Positions 52,650 through 63,499 of a stretch of 64,000 bases of DNA are shown one piece after another. Every line of letters starts with the position of its first letter. Position 1 is the stretch's first letter. Made by a program: the position numbers and the translations under genes. The notes beneath the pieces were generated by a model. That model was given only the letters and a program-made list of their open reading frames with translations. It did not search any database and was not told where the DNA came from. The stretch spans positions 62,001 through 126,000 of the forward strand of contig NZ_JANUXZ010000001.1 of NCBI RefSeq assembly GCF_024834055.1. The letters run 5' to 3'. The stretch comes from Corynebacterium sp. ES2730-CONJ (GTDB lineage: Bacteria; Actinomycetota; Actinomycetes; Mycobacteriales; Mycobacteriaceae).

Positions 52650-55424
52650 GTGACCGTTAGCAAAGACTCTTTTCATGCCCGCAAGGCTCTCGCAGTAGGT
52701 GAAAAAACCTATGATTTTTACTCTCTCGACTCCGTGCCTGGTTTGGACAAGCTGCCCTACTCACTCAAAGTGCTTGCGGAAAACTTGCTCCGGCACGAGG
52801 ACGGCGCCAATATTAAGGCTGAACATATTCAGGCTCTCGCCAACTGGGACCCTCAGGCGGAACCTAGCGTAGAGATTCAATTCACTCCCGCTCGTGTACT
52901 CATGCAGGATTTCACGGGCGTTCCCTGTGTGGTCGACCTTGCCACCATGCGCGAGGCGGTCAAGACTCTCGGGGGCGATCCCGATAAGGTAAATCCGCTC
53001 AATCCCGCCGAAATGGTCATCGACCACTCGGTTATTGTCGAAGCTTTCGGTTCCAACGACGCGTTGCAAAAAAATGTTGACATTGAATACGAGCGCAATG
53101 AGGAGCGCTACCAGTTCCTACGCTGGGGTGCCGAGAATTTCTCCAATTTCCGTGTTGTTCCACCAGGAACAGGGATTGTGCACCAAGTTAATATTGAATA
53201 CCTTGCCCGCGTCGTTTTTGACAATAATAACGTCGCCTATCCCGATACCTGTATCGGCACAGATTCGCATACCACCATGGAAAATGGTCTGGGCATTCTT
53301 GGCTGGGGCGTCGGCGGTATTGAAGCCGAAGCCGCTATGCTCGGACAACCAGTCTCCATGCTCATTCCAAAGGTTGTAGGCTTCAAACTCACCGGAGAGA
53401 TCCCAGCAGGAGTAACCGCTACCGACGTAGTTCTCACCATCACCGAGATGTTGCGCGAGCACGGAGTTGTGCAGAAATTCGTAGAATTTTATGGGAACGG
53501 GGTCAAATCTATCCCGCTGGCTAACCGCGCAACTATTGGCAATATGTCGCCAGAGTTTGGCTCCACGTGCGCAATTTTTCCTATCGACGAAGAGACCACC
53601 AAATACCTGCATCTAACAGGCCGCTCCGAAGAGCAGGTAGCCCTCGTCGAAGCCTATGCAAAAGCTCAAGGGATGTGGCTTGAAAAAGACGCCCCGGAAG
53701 CCCTCTATTCCGAGTACCTCGAGCTAGATTTGAGTACCGTAGTACCTTCACTCGCCGGTCCGAAACGCCCTCAGGACCGAATTCTGCTATCTGACTCAAA
53801 GCAACAGTTCCGCGCAGACCTACCGACCTATACTGCCGATACCGACACCCTCGAGCCGGTCCGCCTTGAGGGCGCGTTCGAGCGCACTGCTAATTCCTCT
53901 CGTTCCGGCAACGGAGAGAGCGCCGCTTTAGCGAATACAGGTCGCCCATCTCGACCCGTGGTTGTTACCTCACCAAATGGCGGCGAGTTCACTGTTGACC
54001 ACGGCATGGTCGCTATCGCCTCCATCACGTCGTGCACCAATACCTCAAACCCATCAGTGATGATCGGGGCCGGCCTCATCGCCCGTAAAGCGGCAGCCAA
54101 GGGGCTCAAAGCAAAACCATGGGTAAAGACCATCTGCGCTCCTGGATCCCAGGTTGTAGACGGTTATTACCAGCTAGCAGATCTCTGGAAGGACCTCGAG
54201 GCCTTAGGATTTTATCTATCCGGTTTTGGGTGTACCACCTGCATTGGAAATTCGGGCCCCCTACCGGAAGAGATTTCAGCTGCAATTAACGAATACGATT
54301 TGGCTGCCACAGCTGTCTTGTCTGGAAACCGCAACTTCGAGGGCCGCATCTCTCCTGACGTGAAGATGAACTATCTGACGTCCCCGATCATGGTTATTGC
54401 CTATGCTATCGCTGGCACGATGGACTTTGATTTCGAGACCCAACCTCTTGGAGTCGATCAGGACGGAGCCGAGGTATTCCTCAAAGATATCTGGCCCTCT
54501 ACCGAAGAGATCGAGGAGACGATCGCGCAATCGATCAGCCGCGAACTTTACGAAGCAGATTATGCAGACGTTTTCAAGGGGGACAAGCAGTGGCAAGCAC
54601 TCGATATCCCCACTGGGACCACCTTCGAGTGGGACGACGACTCCACCTATATTCGCAAGGCTCCATATTTCGACAATATGACTGTAGAGCCTGAACCTGT
54701 TACTGATATTGCAGGCGCCCGCGTCCTAGCTAAACTTGGCGACTCAGTGACCACAGATCACATCTCCCCTGCTTCTTCAATCAAGCCAGGCACTCCCGCA
54801 GCCCAGTACTTGGACGAGCACGGTGTCGCCCGAGAGGACTATAATTCCCTCGGATCACGCCGTGGAAACCATGAGGTCATGATGCGCGGAACCTTTGCCA
54901 ATATCCGCCTCCAGAATCAGCTCGTCGACATCGCGGGTGGCTACACCCTCGACTTCACACAGGACGGTAACCCTCAAGCGTTTATCTTCGATGCTTGCCA
55001 AAATTATAAGGCTCAAGATATTCCTCTGGTTGTGCTCGGAGGCAAAGAATACGGAACCGGGTCGTCGCGAGACTGGGCTGCTAAAGGTACTAGTCTTCTT
55101 GGCGTAAAAGCCGTGATCACAGAATCTTTCGAAAGGATTCATCGCTCCAATTTGATCGGAATGGGCGTGATCCCCCTGCAGTTCCCGGAGGGTGAGTCGC
55201 ACGAGAGTCTCGGTCTGACTGGTCACGAAATTTTTGACATTGAGGGAATCGCAGCCATGAATTCGGGGGTTACCCCTGATACCGTCAAGGTCACAGCCCG
55301 CTTAGATGGCAAGGTTGTCGCAGAATTCGACGCGATCGTACGCATCGACACTCCAGGGGAGCTCGCATACTACCTCAACGGCGGCATCTTGCAGTACGTG
55401 CTTCGCAATATGGCTAAGTCATAG
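52650..55424 (+). CDS. acn: Aconitate hydratase
   Basis: I start at GTG 52650 ([14 protein letters not shown]), preceded by GGAG at 7 nt; the open frame upstream contains the promoter. The 924-residue [4Fe-4S] enzyme of the TCA cycle isomerises citrate and isocitrate. Cluster cysteines are in [11 protein letters not shown] (near residue 463) and [12 protein letters not shown] (near 530). The swivel domain follows ([29 protein letters not shown]). It is an AcnA-type enzyme. The adjacent acnR and its operator make repression by AcnR likely. Confidence 0.95.
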   Translation: MTVSKDSFHARKALAVGEKTYDFYSLDSVPGLDKLPYSLKVLAENLLRHEDGANIKAEHIQALANWDPQAEPSVEIQFTPARVLMQDFTGVPCVVDLATMREAVKTLGGDPDKVNPLNPAEMVIDHSVIVEAFGSNDALQKNVDIEYERNEERYQFLRWGAENFSNFRVVPPGTGIVHQVNIEYLARVVFDNNNVAYPDTCIGTDSHTTMENGLGILGWGVGGIEAEAAMLGQPVSMLIPKVVGFKLTGEIPAGVTATDVVLTITEMLREHGVVQKFVEFYGNGVKSIPLANRATIGNMSPEFGSTCAIFPIDEETTKYLHLTGRSEEQVALVEAYAKAQGMWLEKDAPEALYSEYLELDLSTVVPSLAGPKRPQDRILLSDSKQQFRADLPTYTADTDTLEPVRLEGAFERTANSSRSGNGESAALANTGRPSRPVVVTSPNGGEFTVDHGMVAIASITSCTNTSNPSVMIGAGLIARKAAAKGLKAKPWVKTICAPGSQVVDGYYQLADLWKDLEALGFYLSGFGCTTCIGNSGPLPEEISAAINEYDLAATAVLSGNRNFEGRISPDVKMNYLTSPIMVIAYAIAGTMDFDFETQPLGVDQDGAEVFLKDIWPSTEEIEETIAQSISRELYEADYADVFKGDKQWQALDIPTGTTFEWDDDSTYIRKAPYFDNMTVEPEPVTDIAGARVLAKLGDSVTTDHISPASSIKPGTPAAQYLDEHGVAREDYNSLGSRRGNHEVMMRGTFANIRLQNQLVDIAGGYTLDFTQDGNPQAFIFDACQNYKAQDIPLVVLGGKEYGTGSSRDWAAKGTSLLGVKAVITESFERIHRSNLIGMGVIPLQFPEGESHESLGLTGHEIFDIEGIAAMNSGVTPDTVKVTARLDGKVVAEFDAIVRIDTPGELAYYLNGGILQYVLRNMAKS

Positions 55425-55461
55425 GAGTCAGTTCGCTGTGGGATTGAGGACGATCCCAATC

Positions 55462-55489
55462 CTGAGGGAAGCCAGATGGCTTCCCTCAG
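55462..55489 (+). terminator. Hairpin between acn and acnR
   Basis: A perfect 12-bp stem CTGAGGGAAGCC/GGCTTCCCTCAG with a 4-nt loop, 38 bp after the acn stop. Only a weak AT tail follows, so partial readthrough into acnR is plausible. Confidence 0.7.
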
Positions 55490-55539
55490 CCTCCCATAAA
55501 TTTCGAGCTTTAACGCACTGAAAAATAAAGGACTTCGCG

Positions 55540-56109
55540 ATGCCTATTGTGTCCGATAGCGAACTCATCTCGCGACGCCAAGATATCCTCGATGGCGCCA
55601 GGCGCTGCTTTGCCGAATACGGCTACGAGGGGGCCACCGTGCGTCGATTGGAGCGATCAATTGGCAAATCACGTGGAGCGATCTTCCATCATTTTAAGGA
55701 TAAGGAAAACCTCTTCCTCGCTCTTGCTCGCGAAGATGCCGAACGGATGGCGGAGGTTGTAAGCAAAGACGGATTAGTCGAGGTGATGCGCAGTATTTTG
55801 GAGAATCCCAAAGACTATTCGTGGTTATCCACGCGGCTCGAAATTTCAACTATGCTACGCACTGACTCTAGTTTTCGGCAACGGTGGATTGAACACCAAC
55901 GCACTCTAGACGATGCCCTGCGCGAGCGGCTGCGCCTCAACCTGGAAAAGGGCGGCTTGCGTACTGACGTGAGCTTGGAGGTTTTACATACATATTTGGA
56001 AACGGTATTCGATGGGCTCATAACGAGGCTATCGTCAGGAGCCGACACCACCGACCTGCAAGCTATCCTACAAATTGTAGAAGGTAGTGTACGAAGTAGT
56101 TCTTCATAA
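55540..56109 (+). CDS. acnR: TetR family aconitase repressor AcnR
   Basis: The 189-residue TetR-type regulator has an N-terminal HTH (RRQDILDGARRCFAEYGYEGATVRRLERSIGKSRGAIFHHFKDKENLF; recognition helix about residues 43-56) and a helical ligand domain. In C. glutamicum AcnR represses acn and responds to citrate with a metal. AAAGGA lies 8 nt before the ATG. Its operator is present upstream of acn. The acn-acnR-amidotransferase order is the one known from corynebacteria. Confidence 0.93.
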   Translation: MPIVSDSELISRRQDILDGARRCFAEYGYEGATVRRLERSIGKSRGAIFHHFKDKENLFLALAREDAERMAEVVSKDGLVEVMRSILENPKDYSWLSTRLEISTMLRTDSSFRQRWIEHQRTLDDALRERLRLNLEKGGLRTDVSLEVLHTYLETVFDGLITRLSSGADTTDLQAILQIVEGSVRSSSS

Positions 56110-56127
56110 CCTACAATAAGACTTCTT

Positions 56128-56865
56128 ATGGCTGATTTTCTTTTTGTATCCTTGCGCCAAGGTAAAAGTGGACACCCAGTCGCCTTATCCGAGTTTGCTG
56201 ACTTTCGGCGGGCGAGCAACCTGGGAGCCTCTGACATCGACCATATAATTTTAGAATCCGAGCGCGACACAATTGGGGACACCTCGCAGTACGCAGGCAT
56301 AATAGTCGGGGGAAGTCCTCTCCACGTCTATCCTGAACCGTATTCTGTATACCAACAACACGTGCACCGTCAGCTCGATATGCTGATCTATGGCGATAAA
56401 CCTGTCTTTTTAATATGCTTTGGCGCTGGCTACTTGGCGCACGCCACTGGTGGAACTGTCGCCCGTAAGCACCCCGAAGAAACCGGTATTACCGTTGTTG
56501 TCCCCGCCTCTCAAACCGACCCCATCATGCAAGGCCTGCCAGCGAGATTCCAGGCGCTTACCGGCCATACGGAAGCCATCGAGACTGTCGGCCCAGAGGT
56601 TGAGGTGCTAGCTTCTGGACCTAGTTGCCCGTACCAGCTGATCCGTTTCCGCGACCACGTTTGGGCCTCCCAGTTTCACGGAGAGATGGACTACGAAGGG
56701 GTCAGGGCTCGCATGAGCTTCTATATGCACAGTGGGTATTTTGATCCACAGGATTTTGACAAGATTCTCCAGTCTGTCGAAAACTTTGACCCACGCTGGG
56801 CGAGACACGTCCTGTGCAATTTTATCGCCCACTCGCGCAGCCTCACCGCTACAGGCCCCCGTTAA
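56128..56865 (+). CDS. Class I glutamine amidotransferase-like protein
   Basis: The 245-residue stand-alone GATase1 domain has nucleophile Cys in FLICFGAGYLAHA (near residue 98), catalytic His in ASQFHGEMDYEG (near 184) and the adjacent Glu. It lacks the synthetase part of GuaA. Such proteins hydrolyse glutamine or gamma-glutamyl compounds; substrate unknown. It lies 18 bp after acnR and may be cotranscribed, although TACAAT 10 nt before its ATG could start its own transcript. Confidence 0.85.
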   Translation: MADFLFVSLRQGKSGHPVALSEFADFRRASNLGASDIDHIILESERDTIGDTSQYAGIIVGGSPLHVYPEPYSVYQQHVHRQLDMLIYGDKPVFLICFGAGYLAHATGGTVARKHPEETGITVVVPASQTDPIMQGLPARFQALTGHTEAIETVGPEVEVLASGPSCPYQLIRFRDHVWASQFHGEMDYEGVRARMSFYMHSGYFDPQDFDKILQSVENFDPRWARHVLCNFIAHSRSLTATGPR

Positions 56866-56920
56866 TTGTGCTACCCAACGCCGGGTTCTTCTGGGGTCGA
56901 TGAATATTCTCAAAACCCTG

Positions 56921-56926
56921 TAACAT
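56921..56926 (+). promoter_or_regulatory. -10 box of the ACT-UPF0210 pair, leaderless
   Basis: TAACAT ends 7 nt before the ATG at 56934, with no Shine-Dalgarno sequence. Confidence 0.5.
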
Positions 56927-56933
56927 ACTCCCT

Positions 56934-57203
56934 ATGTTTGCCATTATGACCGTTACCGGTATAGATCATACGGGGATTATTGCCGCAGTATCGACAGCCC
57001 TAGCTGAACTCAATGTAAATATTCACAATGTGTCGCAGACACTCATGGAAGACTACTTCACCATGATTCTTCATGTTGCCTTCGATGAAGACTCCATTGA
57101 TCTCAAAATGATTCAAGAACGCATGGAAGCGATTGAAAAGCGGGAAAAGCTGGTTATCAGAATCCAATCGCAGGCCATCTTCGATGCTATGAATCTCATT
57201 TAA
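56934..57203 (+). CDS. ACT-domain protein (UPF0237)
   Basis: This 89-residue single ACT domain starts FAIMTVTGIDHTGIIAAVSTALAE, the strand-loop-helix of the amino-acid-binding fold, and continues with NVNIHNVSQTLMEDYFTMI. It is a probable small regulatory subunit sensing an amino acid. It lies 12 bp before the UPF0210 gene, a pairing seen across bacteria and archaea, so the two proteins probably form a complex. Confidence 0.9.
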   Translation: MFAIMTVTGIDHTGIIAAVSTALAELNVNIHNVSQTLMEDYFTMILHVAFDEDSIDLKMIQERMEAIEKREKLVIRIQSQAIFDAMNLI

Positions 57204-57215
57204 AGAAAGATCGAG

Positions 57216-58580
57216 ATGACTATTCAACATTCTTCCGATGCTGTACTAGAAACAATCGCCATGATCGAGCAGTACCGGCTCGATATCCGCACGGTAACCA
57301 TGGGAATTTCACTGCTCGACTGCGTGCGCGGATCCATGCAAGAAACCTGCGATGCTGTTTATGAAAAAATAACAACCCAAGCAGCACACTTGGTAGAGAC
57401 CTGCGTAGGTATCGAGCGCGAACTTGGTATCCCGATAGTTAACAAACGTATCTCTGTCACCCCCATTGCTCTGATTGCTCAAGCCCACAAAGAATCTCCC
57501 CTGCCACTGGCCCATGCACTCGATCGCTCAGCCAAGACGGTAGGTGTGGATTTTGTAGGTGGTTATTCAGCCCTTGTAGAAAAAGGCATGACCGCTGGGG
57601 ATCGGCGCCTAATCGAGTCCATCCCACAAGCGCTCACAGAAACCGATCTGGTGTGTTCGAGTGTAAATATCGCCTCATCGCGTGCCGGGATCAATATGGA
57701 TGCGGTGGCCTTGATGGGCAGAGTTATCAAAGAGGCAGCGGAGCTGACCAAAGAGCGCTCCGCTATCGCCTGCGCCAAGCTCGTAGTCTTTGCCAATGCT
57801 GTGGGGGATAACCCCTTTATGGCTGGCGCTTTCCATGGTGTCGAAGAACCAGATTGCGTGGTCTCCGTAGGTGTATCCGGCCCTGGCGTGGTTAATCGGG
57901 CTCTGGGAGATCTCAAGGGCGCTAGCCTTAACGACGTGGCTGAAGCCATTAAAAAGGCTGCATTCAAGATTACTCGTACGGGTCAGCTAGTAGGTACCAT
58001 GGCAGCGCAGCGGCTTGGTATCCCGTTCGGAATCGTCGATCTGTCCTTAGCCCCTACCGCTGAGATCGGCGATTCTGTGGCTCTCATCATGGAAAATATG
58101 GGGCTGGATCAGGTGGGGACTCACGGCACAACAGCTGCGCTTGCTCTACTCAATGACGCTGTAAAAAAAGGCGGTATGATGGCGTGCTCACGCGTTGGAG
58201 GGCTGTCCGGCTCCTTTATCCCAGTATCTGAAGATAAGGGCATGATTGACGCAGTTCGGGCCGGGAATATCAGTATCGATAAATTAGAGGCGATGACCTC
58301 AATCTGTTCGGTAGGTCTCGATATGGTGGCGATCCCGGGCGAAACTTCAGCATCTCTCATTTCTGGGATGATTGCAGATGAATCAGCTATCGGCGTGATG
58401 AACCACAAAACCACCGCTGTGCGCGTTATACCGGTCCCTGGGACCAAGCCTGGCGACGAAGTTAATTTCGGCGGGCTGCTAGGCTATGCGCCCGTTATTC
58501 CAGTGTCTCAAGTAGATAACTCTCAGTTTATTTCACGTGGCGGTTTTATTCCCGCCCCGCTGCACGGACTAAGAAACTAA
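57216..58580 (+). CDS. UPF0210 (DUF711, PFL-like) protein
   Basis: The 454-residue protein belongs to UPF0210, whose fold relates to glycyl-radical/PFL-type barrels but whose activity is unknown. Landmarks: [12 protein letters not shown] near residue 24, [16 protein letters not shown] near 111, [13 protein letters not shown], and [20 protein letters not shown]. It follows the ACT gene closely and ends at a strong terminator. GAAAG lies upstream of the ATG. Confidence 0.9.
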   Translation: MTIQHSSDAVLETIAMIEQYRLDIRTVTMGISLLDCVRGSMQETCDAVYEKITTQAAHLVETCVGIERELGIPIVNKRISVTPIALIAQAHKESPLPLAHALDRSAKTVGVDFVGGYSALVEKGMTAGDRRLIESIPQALTETDLVCSSVNIASSRAGINMDAVALMGRVIKEAAELTKERSAIACAKLVVFANAVGDNPFMAGAFHGVEEPDCVVSVGVSGPGVVNRALGDLKGASLNDVAEAIKKAAFKITRTGQLVGTMAAQRLGIPFGIVDLSLAPTAEIGDSVALIMENMGLDQVGTHGTTAALALLNDAVKKGGMMACSRVGGLSGSFIPVSEDKGMIDAVRAGNISIDKLEAMTSICSVGLDMVAIPGETSASLISGMIADESAIGVMNHKTTAVRVIPVPGTKPGDEVNFGGLLGYAPVIPVSQVDNSQFISRGGFIPAPLHGLRN

Positions 58581-58602
58581 ACGATCGTTCTCACCGTCTC
58601 GC

Positions 58603-58640
58603 AATGAACCTCCTTCTTATCATGGGAGGTTCATTTTTTT
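58603..58640 (+). terminator. Terminator after the UPF0210 gene
   Basis: The stem AATGAACCTCC/GGAGGTTCATT (58603-58613, 58625-58635) merges into TTTTTTT. The stop codon of the convergent small gene lies inside the 3' arm. Confidence 0.9.
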
Positions 58641-58810
58641 AGGCCACGGCTGAGAAAAAGTATGGGTCCGATGATGTCGATGAGCGTAATAAAAAACCAG
58701 CGTCTTTTTGATCCGCGGATTCTGTCATGCGGAGTGTAATAGAGAAAGTGCCATGCTGTGAGGGCAGCACATAGATCTATTCCAAGGAGCGCCAAGAGTT
58801 TCTTCGACAT
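58631..58810 (-). CDS. Small PLDc_N-like membrane protein
   Basis: I found this 59-residue frame by translating the minus strand between the UPF0210 and ABC-F genes. It starts MSKKLLALLGIDLCAALTAW, has a first membrane helix, then HDRIRGSKRRW and a second helix WFFITLIDIIGPILFL ending SRGLKK. The second helix with basic flanks resembles the phospholipase D nuclease N-terminal (PLDc_N) family of small proteins. Its stop overlaps the terminator of the convergent gene. It begins 24 bp after the ABC-F stop, so it may be cotranscribed. Confidence 0.65.
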   Translation of the reverse strand: MSKKLLALLGIDLCAALTAWHFLYYTPHDRIRGSKRRWFFITLIDIIGPILFLSRGLKK

Positions 58811-58834
58811 CTCACCATAGTACGTGATGGTTGG

Positions 58835-60466
58835 TTAAGATAGCTCCACGATCTCCATATATTCGTCGCTCCACAGATCTTCATCGCCATCAGGGAGGAC
58901 GATAACGCGCTCTGGATTGAGTGCTCGCACAGCGCCTGGATCGTGAGTCACCAACACCACAGCACCCTCGTAGGTGGCCAGGGCGTCGAGAACCTGTTCG
59001 CGGGAGATCGGATCTAAGTTATTCGTCGGTTCATCGAGTAGAAGTACATTAGCCCGAGAGGAAACGAGGCTAGCTAGCGCAAGACGGGTTTTTTCACCGC
59101 CCGAAAGGGTCCCGGCTGGCTGGTCTAGTTGCTCCCCGGAGAACATGAATGCTCCTAGTAGTCCACGCAAATCCTGCTCCCCTGCTTCGGGGCAAGCGGC
59201 GATGGTGTTTTCCCACACCGTTTGATCCGGATCGATGGTGTCGTGTTCTTGGGCAAAGTAGCCAATTTTCAGGCCGTGGCCAGTGACTACTCCCCCCTCA
59301 CCATCGGTACGTTCTACCCCCGCAAGTAACTTCAACAGCGTGGTCTTGCCAGCGCCGTTGAAACCCAGAACGACCACCCGGCTCCCTTTGTCAACTGCGA
59401 GATCGACTCCAGAGAATACTTCGAGCGAGCCGTACATCTTGGTCAGACCACGACCATTGAGAGGAGTTTTTCCACAGGGAGCTGGAGCCGGAAATTTGAT
59501 ATGGGCCACGCGGTCGCCTGCTCTAATCTCATCGGTTTGTGCGACCATCTTCTCCGCCCTTGCCAACATCTGCTTTGCAGCGGCTGCTTTAGTGGCTTTG
59601 GCACCCAGGCGAGCTGCCTGGTCCTTGAGTGCGGACGCTTTTTTCTCAGCATTTGCGCGCTCGCGGCGGCGCCTAGCTTCATCAGTAGCACGAGCGTCGA
59701 TATACTTCTTATAGCCCATATTATAAATATCAGCTTCTGCTCGAACGGCGTCGAGAAACCAGATCTTATTACATACGGCCTCGAGGAGTTCCACATCGTG
59801 GCTAATCATAATCAAACCACCCTCGTGCTTTGAGAGAAAGCCACGCAACCATAGGATCGAATCAGCATCAAGGTGGTTTGTCGGCTCATCGAGAAGAAGG
59901 GTGGTCTCGGATTTACCGCTTCCAGCCGAAGCTGCGAACAGTATCTGGGCAAGCTCTACACGTCTGCGTTGCCCTCCGGATAGGGTTTTAAGGGATTGAT
60001 CGAGAATCCGCGCCTCTAGGCCCAGATTATCGCAGATGCGTGCGCACTCTGCGTTGGCTTCGTAGCCTCCGAGGGCATGGTAACGTTCCTCTAATTTTGT
60101 ATACTGCCTAATTGCTTTGTCGCGTTTAGCATCACTGCCAGCGGTTTCCATAATCGACTGTTGCTTGGCCATATTGCGATTAATAGCATCGAGGCCACGA
60201 GCGCTGAGCACCCGCTCACGTGCGGTCTGCTCAATATTTCCCTCACGTGAGTCTTGAGGTAGATAACCAATAGTGCCTGACCTGACTACGGATCCTCCAT
60301 AGGGTTCGGTTTCTCCCGCTAGGATTCGCATAGTGGTGGTTTTACCCGCCCCGTTACGGCCTACTAGGCCAATTCTATCGCCTGGCTGGACTCGTAAATG
60401 CTGCCGCGTGGCGTCAAGCAGGGTGCGCGCACCCACTCGGACTTCAAAGTCATTGGTCACAATCAC
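58835..60466 (-). CDS. ABC-F family ATPase
   Basis: Starting at GTG 60466 (VIVTNDFEVRVGARTLL) gives 543 residues with two ABC cassettes and no membrane domain. Walker A motifs are GRNGAGKTT and GFNGAGKTT, signatures LSGGQRRRVEL and LSGGEKTRLAL, with the charged linker (RRRRERANAEKKASALKDQ) that reaches the ribosomal P-site in ABC-F proteins. It is probably a translation factor (Uup/EttA-like); antibiotic resistance activity is possible but not implied. TAGGAT ends 8 nt before the GTG, so the mRNA is likely leaderless. Confidence 0.92.
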   Translation of the reverse strand: MIVTNDFEVRVGARTLLDATRQHLRVQPGDRIGLVGRNGAGKTTTMRILAGETEPYGGSVVRSGTIGYLPQDSREGNIEQTARERVLSARGLDAINRNMAKQQSIMETAGSDAKRDKAIRQYTKLEERYHALGGYEANAECARICDNLGLEARILDQSLKTLSGGQRRRVELAQILFAASAGSGKSETTLLLDEPTNHLDADSILWLRGFLSKHEGGLIMISHDVELLEAVCNKIWFLDAVRAEADIYNMGYKKYIDARATDEARRRRERANAEKKASALKDQAARLGAKATKAAAAKQMLARAEKMVAQTDEIRAGDRVAHIKFPAPAPCGKTPLNGRGLTKMYGSLEVFSGVDLAVDKGSRVVVLGFNGAGKTTLLKLLAGVERTDGEGGVVTGHGLKIGYFAQEHDTIDPDQTVWENTIAACPEAGEQDLRGLLGAFMFSGEQLDQPAGTLSGGEKTRLALASLVSSRANVLLLDEPTNNLDPISREQVLDALATYEGAVVLVTHDPGAVRALNPERVIVLPDGDEDLWSDEYMEIVELS

Positions 60467-60474
60467 AAAGCGCC

Positions 60475-60480
60475 ATCCTA
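60475..60480 (-). promoter_or_regulatory. -10 box of the ABC-F gene, leaderless
   Basis: TAGGAT on the minus strand ends 8 nt before GTG 60466. It supports that start over the upstream in-frame GTG at 60484. Confidence 0.45.
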
Positions 60481-60527
60481 GCACCCGAGAGCAAAGGGAG
60501 AAATTCCTCCCTTGGGGAAAGCCTGGA

Positions 60528-60938
60528 CTACACCGAGAATCCTAGCGCACGCAGTTGCTCCCGGCCTTCCTCAGTGATCATATGCGGACCCCATGGAGGA
60601 TTCCACACCCAATTGAGCTGCAGTTTTTCAATTCCGCCGTTACCGACTACCGCACTCTGCGCTTGGTCTTCGAGAACATCGGTCAGCGGGCAGGCTGGTG
60701 ACGTGAGCGTCATATTGATATGGGCTTCATTCTCATTTTCGATCCAGATATCATAAACCAAACCTAAATCCACCACGTTGATGCCTAACTCGGGATCGAT
60801 AACGTCGCGCATATACTCTTCGATGTCGAATGCTTTGGCTTCATCCGCCTCGCTTTGTTCGGGGATGATATGAGTGCGGTCAATGATTCCGGTATGTGGG
60901 TCGGCGTGCGGTGGTTCTACATCGTGGTTATCGGTCAT
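60528..60938 (-). CDS. sufT: Fe-S assembly factor SufT (MIP18/DUF59)
   Basis: This 136-residue protein has the DUF59 domain (about residues 36-130): MRDVIDPELGINVVDLGLVYDI, and a Cys in MTLTSPACPLTDVLEDQ typical of the family. SufT supports maturation of Fe-S proteins. The N-terminal 35 residues are acidic. It is the last gene of the suf operon, 16 bp after sufU. Confidence 0.93.
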   Translation of the reverse strand: MTDNHDVEPPHADPHTGIIDRTHIIPEQSEADEAKAFDIEEYMRDVIDPELGINVVDLGLVYDIWIENENEAHINMTLTSPACPLTDVLEDQAQSAVVGNGGIEKLQLNWVWNPPWGPHMITEEGREQLRALGFSV

Positions 60939-60954
60939 TATTAGTCACTTTCCG

Positions 60955-61401
60955 TTAATTATTACGATCGAGAGATTCGCTCAAGGCCGCTTCGAAGGCT
61001 TTCCATCCCAGAAGTGCGCATTTTACCCGAGCGGGGTATTGGGAGACTCCTGCGAAGGCCACACCGTCACCGATCATGTCGTCGTCGCCCTCATAGGTGC
61101 CTCGCGAGGTAATCATTTTCTCAAATTCGGCTATTTTCGCGCGCGCTTGCTCGACTGTTAATCCCATCAATTCCTCCGCCATTACTGAGGTGGAAGCTTG
61201 GGAAATTGAACATCCTTCCGCTTGGTACGAAATATCTTTTACTTCGCCGTTGGATCCAAGAGCAAGCCGAAGAGTCAGTTCGTCCCCGCACGAGGGATTT
61301 ACATGGTGAACCTCGGCATCATGGCCTTCGCGCAACCCAGAGAACTTTGGGTTCTTGTAATGATCAAGGATAACTTCTTGATACATGGATTCCATATTCA
61401 T
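60955..61401 (-). CDS. sufU: SufU-type sulfur-transfer protein
   Basis: This 148-residue IscU-like protein has the SufU zinc-ligand pattern: Cys and Asp in NPSCGDEL (near residue 36), Cys in EGCSISQAS (near 62) and Cys in RVKCALLGWKA (near 129). In Gram-positive SUF systems SufU accepts sulfur from SufS and passes it to SufBCD. It sits 17 bp after sufS, ahead of sufT. Confidence 0.94.
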   Translation of the reverse strand: MNMESMYQEVILDHYKNPKFSGLREGHDAEVHHVNPSCGDELTLRLALGSNGEVKDISYQAEGCSISQASTSVMAEELMGLTVEQARAKIAEFEKMITSRGTYEGDDDMIGDGVAFAGVSQYPARVKCALLGWKAFEAALSESLDRNN

Positions 61402-61418
61402 TGTGGCTTCCTTTTTTC

Positions 61419-62696
<1,278 letters not shown>

Positions 62697-62713
62697 TCAA
62701 TATTGGGGAAAGG

Positions 62714-63472
62714 TTAGTTGAGGAACTGATCGTATCCATTAGCTTCCAGCTCATCTGCTAATTCAGCACCACCAGACTTTACAATTTTGCCGTCGGCAAA
62801 AACGTGCACGAACTGCGGGTTAACGTAGGTGAGGATGCGCTTATAGTGCGTGATCATGAGGATACCGCCATCGTTGTCCTGCTGGTAGCGGTTAATACCA
62901 TCGGAAACAACTCGCAATGCGTCAACATCGAGGCCTGAGTCTGTCTCGTCCATAATGGCGAATTTGGGCTTGAGCAAACCTAACTGAAGAACCTCATGGC
63001 GCTTTTTTTCACCTCCAGAGAATCCGTCATTGACACTGCGTTCGCTAAAGCTTTTATCGATGAGCAAATTCTCTTGCTCAGTTTTTACCTCATTGATCCA
63101 TGTCCGTAGCTTTGGCGCTTCACCGCGAACAGCTGTGGCGGCGGTTCGCAGGAAATTTGCCATGGAAACCCCGGGAATTTCGGTTGGGTACTGCATCGCC
63201 ACAAACATCCCGGCGCGAGCACGCTCATCGACGTCCATATCCAAGATATTGACGCCATCGAGGAGAACCTCCCCCTGGGTGACGTGGTAGCGCGGATGCC
63301 CCGCTATGGTATAGGAAAGTGTGGATTTACCGGAGCCGTTGGGGCCCATAATAGCGTGCGTTTCACCAGATTTGATGGTGAGATTTACTCCTTTGAGGAT
63401 CTCTTTCGGCCCAGCGTTTTCATCTGTGGGGATGACTTGGGCATGGAGATCTCGGATTTCAAGGGTGCTCAT
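62714..63472 (-). CDS. sufC: Fe-S assembly ATPase SufC
   Basis: This 252-residue ABC-type ATPase acts with SufB and SufD as the scaffold complex. Walker A is GPNGSGKST (near residue 42), signature FSGGEKKRHEVLQL near 155 and Walker B FAIMDETDSGLDVDALR. Length is standard. It follows sufD by 27 bp. Confidence 0.96.
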   Translation of the reverse strand: MSTLEIRDLHAQVIPTDENAGPKEILKGVNLTIKSGETHAIMGPNGSGKSTLSYTIAGHPRYHVTQGEVLLDGVNILDMDVDERARAGMFVAMQYPTEIPGVSMANFLRTAATAVRGEAPKLRTWINEVKTEQENLLIDKSFSERSVNDGFSGGEKKRHEVLQLGLLKPKFAIMDETDSGLDVDALRVVSDGINRYQQDNDGGILMITHYKRILTYVNPQFVHVFADGKIVKSGGAELADELEANGYDQFLN

Positions 63473-63499
63473 TAATATTCCTTATGAGTTAAGAGGGGT

